DNA of 64,000 bases from Streptomyces sp. NBC_01341 (GCF_035946055.1 NZ_CP108364.1:6076001-6140000); one strand, 5' to 3'; positions 16,041-24,126 are shown, numbered from the stretch's first letter. Made by a program: numbers and translations. The notes: generated by a model from the letters alone, not told the origin.

Positions 16041-17354
16041 TCAGGGCCCGCCCGGCGACTGAGCGGTGACCCCGTCGTACGGGTGCGACCGCGGTGCCTG
16101 CAGTCCCCGGGCGGGCCCCTGACAGCCCTGCGCCGCCGCGATCCCCAGGGCCACGAGCAGCGTCACCACGACGAAGACGACCAGGCGCTGACGCAGCAGC
16201 CGGGGGTTGGCCGGACGCCGCTTCCCGCTCTTCCCGGCGGAGGTCGTCCGGACCCCGGGGCGGGTGCCCGGCCTGCCGTTCGTGGCCTTCTGTGCCTGCG
16301 GGTGCTGACCGGAGCGTGCGGCCCCCCGGGCGGCCCGCGAGGGTGAACCGTCCGTACGGGGAGCCCCCGAGCGCGACGACGTGGGACGCCGTCCCTGGGA
16401 ACGCGGTGCGGGCGCTCCGCCACCGCCGGCACGCCGGGTCGCCTGCTCGGTGTAGGGGCCTTCCAGCCGGCCCGTCGGACGGTCGAGTTCCTGGTCGCTC
16501 CGCTGCGCGGGCGGCCGCCGCTCCTGCAGTCCCTGCGCCTCGCGCGCCGCGATCTCCTTGAGCCGCATGGAAAGCTGCAGGGTGCTCGGCCGCTCCTCCG
16601 GGTCCTTCGCCAGACAGGCGCGTACGAGCGGGGCGAGCGCGTCGTGGACGTCGAGCAGATGGGGCTCCTCGTGCACCACGCGGTACAGCATGACTTCGGA
16701 ACTGCCGTGTCCGAAGGGGGAGTCGGCCATGGCCGCGTACGCGAGCGTCGCACCGAGGGAGAACACGTCCGTCGCGGGTGTCACCGCCGCGCCGCGCACC
16801 TGCTCGGGTGCCAGGAAGCCCGGAGAACCGACGGCCGTACCGACGTGGGTCAGTGTGCTGGCGCCGGTCGACCAGGCGATGCCGAAGTCGATGATGCGGG
16901 GGCCCTTGGGGGAGAGGAGGATGTTCGACGGCTTCAGGTCCCGGTGGACGACGCCGGCCTCGTGCACCGCGACCAGCCCTTCCGAGAGTGCGGCGCCGAT
17001 CGCGGCCACCTCGGCCGCCGAGAGCGGGCCCTCCTCGGCGACCTTGTCGTGCAGCGAGGGGCCGGGCACGTACTGCGTCGCGAACCAGGGCCGGTCGGCC
17101 TCCAGGTCGGCGGCCACCAGCCGGGCCGTGCAGCCCCCGCGGATCCGCCGCGCGGCGGACACCTCACGCGCGAAGCGGGAACGGAACTCCTGATCCTCCG
17201 CCAGGTCCGGCCTGATCACCTTGAGCGCCACCCGCTGGCCCCGGCGGTCCGAACCCAGGTAGACGACGCCCATACCGCCCGCGCCGAGCCGTCGGTGCAG
17301 CCTGAACGAGCCGACGACACGCGGGTCCTCGCGCCGGAGCCGCATCATCGCCAT
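16041..17354 (-). CDS. Hanks-type Ser/Thr protein kinase, membrane-anchored
   Basis: A 437-residue eukaryotic-like kinase. The kinase domain spans about residues 15-275: P-loop GAGGMGVVY (24-32), VAK-type lysine in VALKVIRP, catalytic loop HRDLKPSN (about 140), DFG in IIDFGIA, and APE as LAPEQ. A 115-residue Arg/Ser/Pro-rich linker follows, then one membrane helix (RLVVFVVVTLLVALGIAAA, about 393-412) and an outside tail of only about 29 residues. There are no PASTA repeats or sensor domain, so any signal is probably sensed indirectly. ATGs at 17354, 17348 and 17345 are all possible starts. Substrates are unknown. Confidence 0.9.
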   Translation of the reverse strand: MAMMRLRREDPRVVGSFRLHRRLGAGGMGVVYLGSDRRGQRVALKVIRPDLAEDQEFRSRFAREVSAARRIRGGCTARLVAADLEADRPWFATQYVPGPSLHDKVAEEGPLSAAEVAAIGAALSEGLVAVHEAGVVHRDLKPSNILLSPKGPRIIDFGIAWSTGASTLTHVGTAVGSPGFLAPEQVRGAAVTPATDVFSLGATLAYAAMADSPFGHGSSEVMLYRVVHEEPHLLDVHDALAPLVRACLAKDPEERPSTLQLSMRLKEIAAREAQGLQERRPPAQRSDQELDRPTGRLEGPYTEQATRRAGGGGAPAPRSQGRRPTSSRSGAPRTDGSPSRAARGAARSGQHPQAQKATNGRPGTRPGVRTTSAGKSGKRRPANPRLLRQRLVVFVVVTLLVALGIAAAQGCQGPARGLQAPRSHPYDGVTAQSPGGP

Positions 17355-17560
17355 CGTCTGCCCATCCCCGCTGCCTGGTCCGCCTGACGAGGCACAGCTT
17401 ACGTACCCCCGGCGCGGGGCGCTCAGAGGCCGCGCCCTCGCCGTCCCATCGATTGTCAGTGCCCGGTGAGAGAATTGAGCAGCGGTCAGAGAGCCGGAGA
17501 TCCAGGCTCACCGGCCCGTGCGAGATCTCAAAAGACCGTCGCAGAAGGGGGATTGGATCA

Positions 17561-17818
17561 ATGAAGGGCGATCGAGTGGAAATAGTCGTGGACGCGGGTG
17601 ACACGACCAGGACGTACGAAGTGGTGGCCTCCAGGGCAGGCCGCCGAGTGGAGACAGCGGTCCGCCGGGGTGTGGTGGAAGTGAGTGAAGTCACCCGAAG
17701 TGGATCAGTTGTCCGTACCGCCCGCTTCATGGCGACCCGGGTGCTCGCCCTGGTCGAACAGCCGGTCCCCCGGGAGGACGCCTCCGAGCGCCCTCCCCAG
17801 GACGACCCCGGGGCGTAG
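17561..17818 (+). CDS. Small conserved-looking protein, unknown function
   Basis: An 85-residue soluble protein that is strongly basic in its middle (ASRAGRRVETAVRRG) and acidic at the C-terminus (EDASERPPQDDPGA). It appears all-beta at the N-terminus (VEIVVDAGDTTRTYEVVA). The ATG is preceded by GAAGGGGG at a good distance, and codon use is typical of the region, so I believe it is translated. It is divergent from the kinase gene with a 206-bp gap holding both promoters. I do not recognise a family. Confidence 0.65.
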   Translation: MKGDRVEIVVDAGDTTRTYEVVASRAGRRVETAVRRGVVEVSEVTRSGSVVRTARFMATRVLALVEQPVPREDASERPPQDDPGA

Positions 17819-18054
17819 AACCCCCTCGCCGGCCGGGACAGCCCTCAGGTGGAGAGTCCGGCGGTTCGGGCCCGGTCTCCACCCAGGGGAGTACGCGCGG
17901 GGTGGCCGGCTCATCCTCCGGGAGGCCCGTCATTCGGTACGCGGGCATGACGCCGGGCCGACTCCGCGTCCCTACTGTTGACGTTATGAGGCGGGCGCGG
18001 AACTCGGTCCCCGAGGCCATACGCCCGCCGCTCCGACAGGCCAGGAGAGGAACC

Positions 18055-18261
18055 ATGGCGGATACGGCTGCGCGGACCATGAGCCGCACGCAAGGACGCA
18101 GGGCGTACGCCTCGTTCGGCGCACGCCCGTCCGGGACGCGCCACCCGCTGGTGGCGACGGCCATGGTTCTTCCTCTGGCGGCCCTGCTCGTGGTCGTCTT
18201 CGGCGGCTGGGACGCGGTGGTCACACAGGCGTCGTCCGTGGGCGTGATGCTGGGGCGCTGA
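18055..18261 (+). CDS. Small single-pass membrane protein, unknown function
   Basis: A 68-residue protein with a basic N-terminal half (TAARTMSRTQGRRAYASF) and one hydrophobic segment (PLVATAMVLPLAALLVVVFGG). ATG 18055 has a GGAGAGG site. An alternative in-frame ATG at 17986 lies exactly seven bases after TACTGT (17973-17978), a good -10 box for a leaderless transcript, and would add 23 residues. It has no recognisable domain. Confidence 0.6.
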   Translation: MADTAARTMSRTQGRRAYASFGARPSGTRHPLVATAMVLPLAALLVVVFGGWDAVVTQASSVGVMLGR

Positions 18262-18350
18262 GCGGCGCCCCGGGTCCGGAAGAGCGGTCCGGACCGGGAC
18301 ATCCGGCCAACAGCCCCGTGGGGACGGGGGTGCGGCGGACGGCAGCGTTT

Positions 18351-18378
18351 GTCCGGCCAGCTGGGGAGCTGGCCGGAC
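18351..18378. terminator. Perfect 12-bp hairpin
   Basis: GTCCGGCCAGCT (18351-18362), a GGGG loop, and AGCTGGCCGGAC (18367-18378) form a perfect stem-loop 90 bp after the small membrane-protein gene. It is probably a terminator or an operator for the following phosphotransferase gene; the stem is also an inverted repeat of the kind bound by dimeric regulators. Confidence 0.45.
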
Positions 18379-18469
18379 ATCGCGCTGTCCGGGGCCGTTC
18401 TCCGCCCCGTACGATCGGCGCCGGGAACGGCCGTCCGGCCGGGCCGATCAGCGCCGTGGAGCCGAGCCG

Positions 18470-19432
18470 ATGACCACCACCCCCGTCGTGCACGCACTGG
18501 GCGACCTCGCGCACGGCAGAGCGCACGCGGCCGCCGCCCTCTGCGCATGCCCTCCGCCCGAGGTGCTCGCCGACCGCCCCGACGGGACGGTGGTCCGCAG
18601 CGGGCCGGTCGTCGCCAAGGCCCACGCCCCCGACACGGAGACGCCCGCACTCACGGCCCGCCTGGCCCTCGCCGCTTGTCCGGGGCTGTCCGGCACCCTG
18701 CTTCCGCCCCTTCCCTCTCCGGACGGGGCGCCCCGCACCGTCGTGGGCCGGGCCGTCAGCCTCTGGCCGTACGGCGAGCCCGTCGACCCGGCCGATCCCG
18801 ACGCGGCCCCCTGGGAGGAGGCCGCCGCCCTGCTGGCGCGGCTGCACCGCACCCCGCCGCCGCACGCTCTTCCGCCGATGCGCGGGCCGGTGAAGGCCGC
18901 CCGGGCGGTCGCCCGGATGTGTGAGGCCCGGCCCGCGGGCCCGGGCCTCGCCGGCGTCCTCGCCGCCTGGCAGGGGCTTCCTGGCTGGGCCCGCGGAGAG
19001 GGCCCGCCGCCGGAGCACCGGGACGGGTTCCTCTGCCACGGCGACCTGCACCTCGGACAGCTCGTCCGGCATCCCGCCCTGCCCGGCGCGTGGCTGCTGA
19101 TCGACATCGACGACGCGGGCCTCGGGGACCCCGCCTGGGACCTCGCCCGGCCCGCCGCCTGGTACGCGGCCGGACTGCTGGCGCCGGAGGTGTGGCTGCG
19201 CTTCCTGGGCGCGTACCGGGCCGCAGGGGGGCCTGCCGTGCGGGCCGACGGGGACCCGTGGCCCGAACTGGACGTCGTGGCACGGGCGCTCACGGTGCAG
19301 ACGGCCGCCCTCGCCCTCGCCAAGTCAGCGGCGGAGGAACGCCGTCCGGATGAGGTGGAACAGTTGATGATCGACGCATGTGTCCGTATTGCCTCCCTCC
19401 CGGCCGAGTTGGCCACCGAACACGCGTCGTAG
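18470..19432 (+). CDS. Aminoglycoside phosphotransferase-family kinase
   Basis: A 320-residue small-molecule kinase of the APH/choline-kinase fold. The catalytic loop is CHGDLHLGQL (about residue 190) and the metal-binding motif is LIDIDDAGLGDPAWDLA. The N-lobe is degenerate but retains a VVAKAHAP strand with a candidate ATP-binding Lys. Despite the family name, most such chromosomal members phosphorylate unknown hydroxylated metabolites and need not give drug resistance. The start was placed at ATG 18470. Confidence 0.8.
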   Translation: MTTTPVVHALGDLAHGRAHAAAALCACPPPEVLADRPDGTVVRSGPVVAKAHAPDTETPALTARLALAACPGLSGTLLPPLPSPDGAPRTVVGRAVSLWPYGEPVDPADPDAAPWEEAAALLARLHRTPPPHALPPMRGPVKAARAVARMCEARPAGPGLAGVLAAWQGLPGWARGEGPPPEHRDGFLCHGDLHLGQLVRHPALPGAWLLIDIDDAGLGDPAWDLARPAAWYAAGLLAPEVWLRFLGAYRAAGGPAVRADGDPWPELDVVARALTVQTAALALAKSAAEERRPDEVEQLMIDACVRIASLPAELATEHAS

Positions 19433-19495
19433 GGTGAACCGATCGTTGCCGGGCATGCATTCCGGTGACGTCGTCACGACTGAGGAGCCGACCCG

Positions 19496-19777
19496 ATGAT
19501 CCAGTGCCCCAAGTGTCACGCCCAGATGCACACGTACAACCGCAACGGTGTCCAGATCGAGCAGTGCAGCGGCTGCCGCGGGATATTCCTCGACTACGGC
19601 GAGCTGGAGTCCCTGACGCGCCTGGAGTCGCAGTGGACGCAGCAGGCCCCGCCCCAGGCGCCCGCCCCGCAGGCCTACCCCGCGGCACCCGCTCCCGCCT
19701 GGGGTGCACCGCACCAGGGCGGGCACTACGGTCACCACCGTCAGAAGAGCTTCGGCCGGATGCTGTTCTCCTCCTGA
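19496..19777 (+). CDS. TFIIB-type zinc-ribbon protein
   Basis: A 93-residue protein. The N-terminal 40 residues form a zinc ribbon with CPKC and CSGC knuckles (CPKCHAQM ... QCSGCRGIFLDYGELESL), matching the zf-TFIIB family of small bacterial proteins. The C-terminal half is Pro/Ala/Gln-rich and ends with His-rich GHYGHHRQKS. GAGGAG lies before ATG 19496. The role is unknown; the family is usually cytoplasmic and may bind nucleic acid or protein. A hairpin follows at 19807-19836. Confidence 0.85.
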   Translation: MIQCPKCHAQMHTYNRNGVQIEQCSGCRGIFLDYGELESLTRLESQWTQQAPPQAPAPQAYPAAPAPAWGAPHQGGHYGHHRQKSFGRMLFSS

Positions 19778-19806
19778 CCGGTCTGCCGAGCGGCCGTCGC
19801 CGCAGG

Positions 19807-19836
19807 GCGGGTCCGGGCCCGCGTGCCCGGACCCGC
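19807..19836 (+). terminator. Terminator after zinc-ribbon gene
   Basis: GCGGGTCCGGGC (19807-19818) pairs perfectly with GCCCGGACCCGC (19825-19836), with a 6-base loop, 30 bp after the stop. The rest of the 293-bp gap to 20070 has no gene; TAAAGT at 20057-20062 is eight bases before the next ATG and may be a -10 box. Confidence 0.65.
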
Positions 19837-20070
19837 AGCGCACTCGGGGCCGCGTCTCCGTGACCGGCAACGCACGTGCGGCCGGGGGCCTGCGGGCCGG
19901 CATCGCTGCCCCAGGCCGCGTCCCCGGACCCGTATCGCACGATGGCCGAGGGGCACCCGGACCCGCCGTACACCTACGGGACGGAATGTCCCGGCCCGCA
20001 TCGCATACGGTCGACGCACTTCCGTTCATGATCTAGTCATGGCCAGGACTGATGCCTAAAGTGCGGATCC

Positions 20071-21420
20071 ATGAACTTCCTCGACAGGTCCCGAACTGTC
20101 GCGCCCCCGGGGTGGAGCCGCTGGCTCGTGCCACCCGCCGCGCTCGCCGTACACCTCTCCATCGGACAGGCCTACGCCTGGAGCGTGTTCAAGCCGCCGC
20201 TCGAATCCGCTCTCGGCCTCTCCGGCACGGCCAGCGCGCTCCCGTTCCAGCTGGGCATCGTGATGCTCGGTCTCTCCGCCGCCTTCGGCGGAACCCTGGT
20301 CGAACGCAACGGCCCGCGCTGGGCGATGGCCGTCTCGCTCGTCTGTTTCTCCACCGGCTTTCTCGTCGCCTCGCTCGGCGCGGCCACCGGGCAGTACTGG
20401 CTCGTCGTCCTCGGCTACGGCTTCATCGGTGGCATCGGCCTGGGCATCGGTTACATATCGCCGGTCTCCACCCTCATCAAGTGGTTCCCCGACCGGCCCG
20501 GCATGGCGACCGGCATCGCCATCATGGGCTTCGGCGGCGGCGCCCTCATAGCCTCGCCCTGGTCCACCGGGATGCTGGAGAGCTTCGGCACCGACCGCTC
20601 CGGCATCGCCACGGCCTTCCTCATCCACGGGGTCGTCTACGCGGCCTTCATGGCGCTGGGCGTCCTCCTCGTGCGGGTCCCTCCGGACGGCTGGCTGCCC
20701 GACGGCTGGGAACCGAAGCAGGAGACGCGCAGGCTCGTCACCAACGCCCAGGTCTCAGCCCGCAACGCGCTGCGCACCCCGCAGTTCTGGTGCCTGTGGG
20801 TGGTCCTGTGCATGAACGTCACCGCGGGCATCGGCATCCTGGAGAAGGCCGTGCCGATGATCCAGGACTTCTTCACGGGCACCACCGCGCCGGTGTCGGT
20901 CTCCGCCGCCGCCGGCTTCGTCGCCCTGCTCTCCCTGGCCAACATGGGAGGCCGCCTTCTGTGGTCCTCCACCTCGGACCTGATCGGCCGTAAGAACATG
21001 TACCGGGTCTACCTCGGCGTCGGCGCCCTCATGTACGTGGTGATCGCCCAGCTGGGCAACGACTCCAAGCCGCTCTTCATCTGCTGCGCCCTGGTGATCC
21101 TCTCCTTCTACGGCGGAGGTTTCGCGACCGCCCCGGCCTATCTGCGAGACCTCTTCGGCACCTACCAGGTCGGCGCCATCCACGGCCGGCTGCTGACCGC
21201 GTGGTCCACGGCGGGGGTGCTCGGCCCGCTCATCGTCAACCGGGTCGCGGACGCGGGGGAGCGGGCGGGACACAGCGGCCCCAGCCTCTACACGGCCTCC
21301 CTCACGATCATGATCGGGCTGCTGGTCGTCGGCTTCGTCGCCAACGAACTCATCCGCCCCGTCCACGTACGTTTCCACGAGATCCCGGAGGAGAGCCCCC
21401 GTGTCCACCAGCAGTCCTAA
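20071..21420 (+). CDS. MFS transporter, oxalate/formate antiporter (OFA) family
   Basis: A 449-residue, 12-helix carrier of the cytoplasmic membrane. The first helix region HLSIGQAYAWSVFKPPLE is the signature of the OFA family (OxlT-like); the conserved loop VERNGPRWAMAV, GIGYISPVSTLIKWFPDRPG and the second-half loop SDLIGRKNMYRVYL are also family features. Members exchange carboxylates, and the substrate here is not known. Its last codons overlap a 38-residue ORF by 20 bp, which appears to be a companion subunit. Confidence 0.88.
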   Translation: MNFLDRSRTVAPPGWSRWLVPPAALAVHLSIGQAYAWSVFKPPLESALGLSGTASALPFQLGIVMLGLSAAFGGTLVERNGPRWAMAVSLVCFSTGFLVASLGAATGQYWLVVLGYGFIGGIGLGIGYISPVSTLIKWFPDRPGMATGIAIMGFGGGALIASPWSTGMLESFGTDRSGIATAFLIHGVVYAAFMALGVLLVRVPPDGWLPDGWEPKQETRRLVTNAQVSARNALRTPQFWCLWVVLCMNVTAGIGILEKAVPMIQDFFTGTTAPVSVSAAAGFVALLSLANMGGRLLWSSTSDLIGRKNMYRVYLGVGALMYVVIAQLGNDSKPLFICCALVILSFYGGGFATAPAYLRDLFGTYQVGAIHGRLLTAWSTAGVLGPLIVNRVADAGERAGHSGPSLYTASLTIMIGLLVVGFVANELIRPVHVRFHEIPEESPRVHQQS

Positions 21421-21517
21421 GCCGCTCATGGTGTTCGTCTGGCTCTGGGTCGCCGTTCCCTTCGGCTACGGGCTCTACGAGCTCGCCCGCAAGGCCACCC
21501 AGCTCTTCACCGGCTGA
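21401..21517 (+). CDS. MFS transporter small companion protein
   Basis: A 38-residue peptide starting at GTG 21401 within the last 20 bases of the MFS gene, in another frame. The MFS codons supply its GGAGGAG ribosome site, so translation is probably coupled. It has one hydrophobic helix (PLMVFVWLWVAVPFGYGLYE) and a basic C-terminal end (LARKATQLF). Tiny proteins in this position are recognised in actinobacteria as small subunits of OFA-type carriers. That it binds the carrier is inferred from the overlap. Confidence 0.75.
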   Translation: MSTSSPKPLMVFVWLWVAVPFGYGLYELARKATQLFTG

Positions 21518-21532
21518 CCGCCCGCGCATGAC

Positions 21533-21566
21533 GAAAGCCCCGGTCGTCGAGACGACCGGGGCTTTC
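21533..21566. terminator. Bidirectional terminator, MFS genes / tRNA cluster
   Basis: GAAAGCCCCGGTCGTC (21533-21548) and GACGACCGGGGCTTTC (21551-21566) form a 16-bp inverted repeat ending in T's on both strands. It lies between the rightward MFS pair and the leftward tRNA cluster and can terminate both. Confidence 0.85.
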
Positions 21567-21572
21567 GGACGG

Positions 21573-21644
21573 TGCGCGATACTGGGATTGAACCAGTGAC
21601 CTCTTCCGTGTCAGGGAAGCGCTCTCCCGCTGAGCTAATCGCGC
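21573..21644 (-). tRNA. tRNA-Val(GAC)
   Basis: A 72-nt cloverleaf: acceptor GCGCGAT/ATCGCGC, D-arm GCTCAGCGGGAGAGC, anticodon loop CTGACAC (anticodon GAC, reads GUC) and T-arm CTGGTTCAATCCCAG. No CCA is encoded. It is the last of five tandem tRNA genes on this strand. Confidence 0.95.
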
Positions 21645-21667
21645 AGGGTGACCCTGCGTGTACTGCG

Positions 21668-21739
21668 TGCGCGATACTGGGATTGAACCAGTGACCTCTT
21701 CCGTGTCAGGGAAGCGCTCTCCCGCTGAGCTAATCGCGC
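21668..21739 (-). tRNA. tRNA-Val(GAC), identical second copy
   Basis: The same 72-nt sequence as the copy 23 bp downstream, with anticodon GAC and no encoded CCA. Confidence 0.95.
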
Positions 21740-21758
21740 GGGGATCCTTGCGGACCAG

Positions 21759-21830
21759 TGGACGATACTGGGATTGAACCAGTGACCCCTTCCGTGTCAG
21801 GGAAGTGCTCTCCCGCTGAGCTAATCGTCC
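21759..21830 (-). tRNA. tRNA-Val(GAC), variant third copy
   Basis: A 72-nt tRNA with anticodon GAC but acceptor stem GGACGAT/ATCGTCC in place of GCGCGAT, and AGCACTT in place of AGCGCTT before the anticodon arm. CCA is not encoded. Confidence 0.95.
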
Positions 21831-21831
21831 T

Positions 21832-21905
21832 TGGAGGTGGAGACGGGATTTGAACCCGTGTAGACGGCTTTGCAGGCCGTTGCCTCGCCTCTCGGCCACT
21901 CCACC
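21832..21905 (-). tRNA. tRNA-Cys(GCA)
   Basis: Acceptor GGTGGAG/CTCCACC, discriminator T, and anticodon loop CTGCAAA (GCA, reads UGC/UGU). The CCA end is encoded, unlike the other tRNAs in this cluster. It begins one base upstream of the third Val copy, so the two must be separated by processing. Confidence 0.95.
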
Positions 21906-21907
21906 AG

Positions 21908-21936
21908 GGATGGGGGTTCGGGAAGATCCCCCATCT
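21908..21936 (-). other. Hairpin between tRNA-Gly and tRNA-Cys
   Basis: GATGGGGG and CCCCCATC form an 8-bp stem around an 11-base loop in the 37-bp spacer. It may guide processing of the tRNA precursor or act as a partial terminator. Confidence 0.4.
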
Positions 21937-21942
21937 TCTGCG

Positions 21943-22015
21943 AGCGGACGACCAGGTTCGAACTGGCGACCTCAACCTTGGCAAGGTTGCGCTCTACCAA
22001 CTGAGCTACGTCCGC
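21943..22015 (-). tRNA. tRNA-Gly(GCC)
   Basis: A 73-nt cloverleaf with acceptor GCGGACG/CGTCCGC, anticodon loop TTGCCAA (GCC, reads GGC/GGU) and T-arm CCAGTTCGAACCTGG. No CCA is encoded. It is the first gene of the leftward tRNA cluster, so the promoter must lie at 22016-22161, shared with the rightward pabB. Confidence 0.95.
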
Positions 22016-22161
22016 TTGTCTTTCCCGGCCCGCTTAACGCGTCCCGGCGACGTGTTGAACTCTAGCGGATTCCCGGGCCAGCACAAAAACGCGTTTGCGC
22101 AGCGTGCTGAGCCGCCACCGCCCCGCCGCAGGTCACCGCGCGCCGCCCTAGACTCGGTCGC

Positions 22162-23214
22162 GTGCACGAGCTCACCCCCCTGGCCCGCTTCGGTGGCCTT
22201 GTCGCCTCCGGTCTGCGGGATGTCACGAGCGACCCCGCGGCCCTTGAATCATCCGGTTTCTGGGCCGTATGTGCAGATTTCGAGGGCCGTCTCGTCTGCG
22301 CCCGCTTCGCCGATGTGAGAGCCGAGCAGGTCCCGCTGCCGGTGCCCGGAGCCTGGCGGGGCCCCGCCCCCGAGGACTGGACGTCCTCACTCGACGAGGA
22401 CGCCTACGTGGCCGGCGTACGGCGGATCCGTGAACACATCGCGGCCGGCGCGGTCTACCAGGCCAACCTCTGCCGGGTCCTCTCCGCGCCGCTGCCCGAC
22501 CCGCGTGCGGACGTCGACGCCCTCACCGCCCTGCTGGCCCGGGGCAACCCGGCGCCGTACGCCGGGACGATCCGGCTGCCAGGACACGGTGTCGAGATAG
22601 CCACCGCGTCGCCGGAGCTCTTCCTCTCCCGCGACGGCCGGGCCGTCGCATCCGGGCCGATCAAGGGCACCGGGCGCACCGAGGACGACCTGCTCGAGAA
22701 GGACCACGCGGAGAACGTGATGATCGTCGACCTGGTCCGCAACGACCTCGGCCAGGTCTGCGCGACGGGCAGCGTCGAGGTCCCGGACCTCTGTGTGGTC
22801 GAGAAGCATCCCGGGCTCGTCCACCTCGTCTCCACGGTGCGGGGACGCCTCGCCGACGGCGCGGGCTGGCCGGAACTGCTCGGCGCGGCGTTCCCGCCCG
22901 GGTCCGTCACCGGTGCGCCCAAGTCCAGCGCGCTGCGGATCATCGAGGCCCTGGAGACGTCGCCCCGCGGCCCCTACTGCGGAGCCGTCGGCTGGGTGGA
23001 CGCCGATCGTGGGACCGCGGGTCTCGCCGTCGGTATACGGACCTTCTGGATCGACCGCACCGGCCCGGAACCCCTGCTCCGCTTCGGTACCGGGGCGGGC
23101 ATCACCTGGGGGTCGGACCCGCGGCGCGAGTGGGCCGAGACCGAACTCAAGGCATCGCGCCTGCTCGCTGTAGCGTCGGGCGCCTACGAGGAGACTGGAA
23201 GGACCGCGTCATGA
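22162..23214 (+). CDS. pabB: Aminodeoxychorismate synthase component I-like (chorismate-binding enzyme)
   Basis: A 350-residue chorismate-utilising enzyme. It has only the catalytic chorismate-binding domain; the N-terminal TrpE_N-type domain seen in 450-residue PabB and TrpE is reduced to about 70 residues. Motifs present are IAAGAVYQANLCR, SPELFLSR, GPIKGTGR, VDLVRNDLGQV and PPGSVTGAPK, the last two forming the chorismate/Mg site. It makes 4-amino-4-deoxychorismate for folate. It overlaps the downstream lyase gene by ATGA, which supports a PABA role over anthranilate. No PabA amidotransferase is nearby, so it must borrow one or use ammonia. Confidence 0.85.
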   Translation: MHELTPLARFGGLVASGLRDVTSDPAALESSGFWAVCADFEGRLVCARFADVRAEQVPLPVPGAWRGPAPEDWTSSLDEDAYVAGVRRIREHIAAGAVYQANLCRVLSAPLPDPRADVDALTALLARGNPAPYAGTIRLPGHGVEIATASPELFLSRDGRAVASGPIKGTGRTEDDLLEKDHAENVMIVDLVRNDLGQVCATGSVEVPDLCVVEKHPGLVHLVSTVRGRLADGAGWPELLGAAFPPGSVTGAPKSSALRIIEALETSPRGPYCGAVGWVDADRGTAGLAVGIRTFWIDRTGPEPLLRFGTGAGITWGSDPRREWAETELKASRLLAVASGAYEETGRTAS

Positions 23215-24032
23215 GGATTTGGGTCGACGGCGCTCTGAAGGACGCCGAGGACGCCCGGCTTTCCGTGCTCGACCACGGTCTGACCGTGGGGGACGGCATC
23301 TTCGAGACGGTCCGGGTGGCCGCGGGCCGGCCTTTCGCCCTCACCCGGCACCTCGACCGTCTGAGCCGCTCGGCCGGCGGTCTGGGGCTGACCGAGCCCG
23401 ACCACGACGAGGTCCGCCGCGCGGTGGCCGCCGTCGTCGAGGGCAACCCCATGAAGCTCGGCCGGCTGCGGATCACGTACACCGGCGGCCTCTCCCCGCT
23501 CGGCTCCGACCGGGGGGACGCGGGCCCCACGCTGGTCGTCGCGATGGGGGAGACCACCCGGCGCCCCGACAGCACCGCGGTGGTGACCGTCCCCTGGACG
23601 CGCAACGAACGCGGCGCCGTGACCGGCCTGAAGACCACCTCGTACGCCGAGAACGTCGTCGCCCTCGCGCGCGCCCACGAGCAGGGTGCCTCCGAGGCCC
23701 TCTTCCCCAATACGGTGGGACGGCTCTGCGAGGGCACCGGCTCCAACGTCTTCGTCGTCCTCGACGGCCGCATCCACACGCCTCCCCTCGCATCGGGCTG
23801 CCTGGCCGGGATCACCAGGGCCCTGGTCCTGGAGTGGGCGGGCGCCCGCGAGACGGACCTCCCCCTCGACGTGCTGGAGGGGGCCGACGAGATCTTCCTG
23901 ACCTCCACGCTGCGGGACATCCAGGCCGTGCACCGGATCGACGGGCGGGAGCTGCCGGCCGCCCCGGGGCCGGTGACCTCCAAGGCGATGCGGATCTTCG
24001 ACGAGCGCGCCGCGGACGACCTCGACCCCTGA
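23211..24032 (+). CDS. pabC: Aminodeoxychorismate lyase, class IV PLP enzyme
   Basis: A 273-residue fold-type IV PLP enzyme that would cleave aminodeoxychorismate to p-aminobenzoate and pyruvate. The N-terminus has VLDHGLTVGDGIFET, the PLP lysine is in GLKTTSYAENVVA, and the phosphate-binding LCEGTGSNVF and C-terminal EIFLTSTLRDIQAV are typical. Its ATG overlaps the pabB stop by four bases (ATGA), so translation is coupled. D-amino-acid and branched-chain aminotransferases share the fold; the operon decides in favour of PabC. Confidence 0.85.
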   Translation: MRIWVDGALKDAEDARLSVLDHGLTVGDGIFETVRVAAGRPFALTRHLDRLSRSAGGLGLTEPDHDEVRRAVAAVVEGNPMKLGRLRITYTGGLSPLGSDRGDAGPTLVVAMGETTRRPDSTAVVTVPWTRNERGAVTGLKTTSYAENVVALARAHEQGASEALFPNTVGRLCEGTGSNVFVVLDGRIHTPPLASGCLAGITRALVLEWAGARETDLPLDVLEGADEIFLTSTLRDIQAVHRIDGRELPAAPGPVTSKAMRIFDERAADDLDP

Positions 24033-24126
24033 GCGGACCCCGGGGACCCCGCAGGGCTGCCGGGATCCCCGGATCCGGTTCCGTAAACGGGGTGACGGAC
24101 CGTCGTCCAGCGGATAGAACACCCTG

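Noticed and set aside
18470..19432. Aminoglycoside-resistance determinant
   Set aside because: The APH fold is present, but most chromosomal members act on other substrates and there is no resistance context.
21573..21830. Repeat array that might be a CRISPR
   Set aside because: The repeats are three complete tRNA-Val genes with intact cloverleaves.
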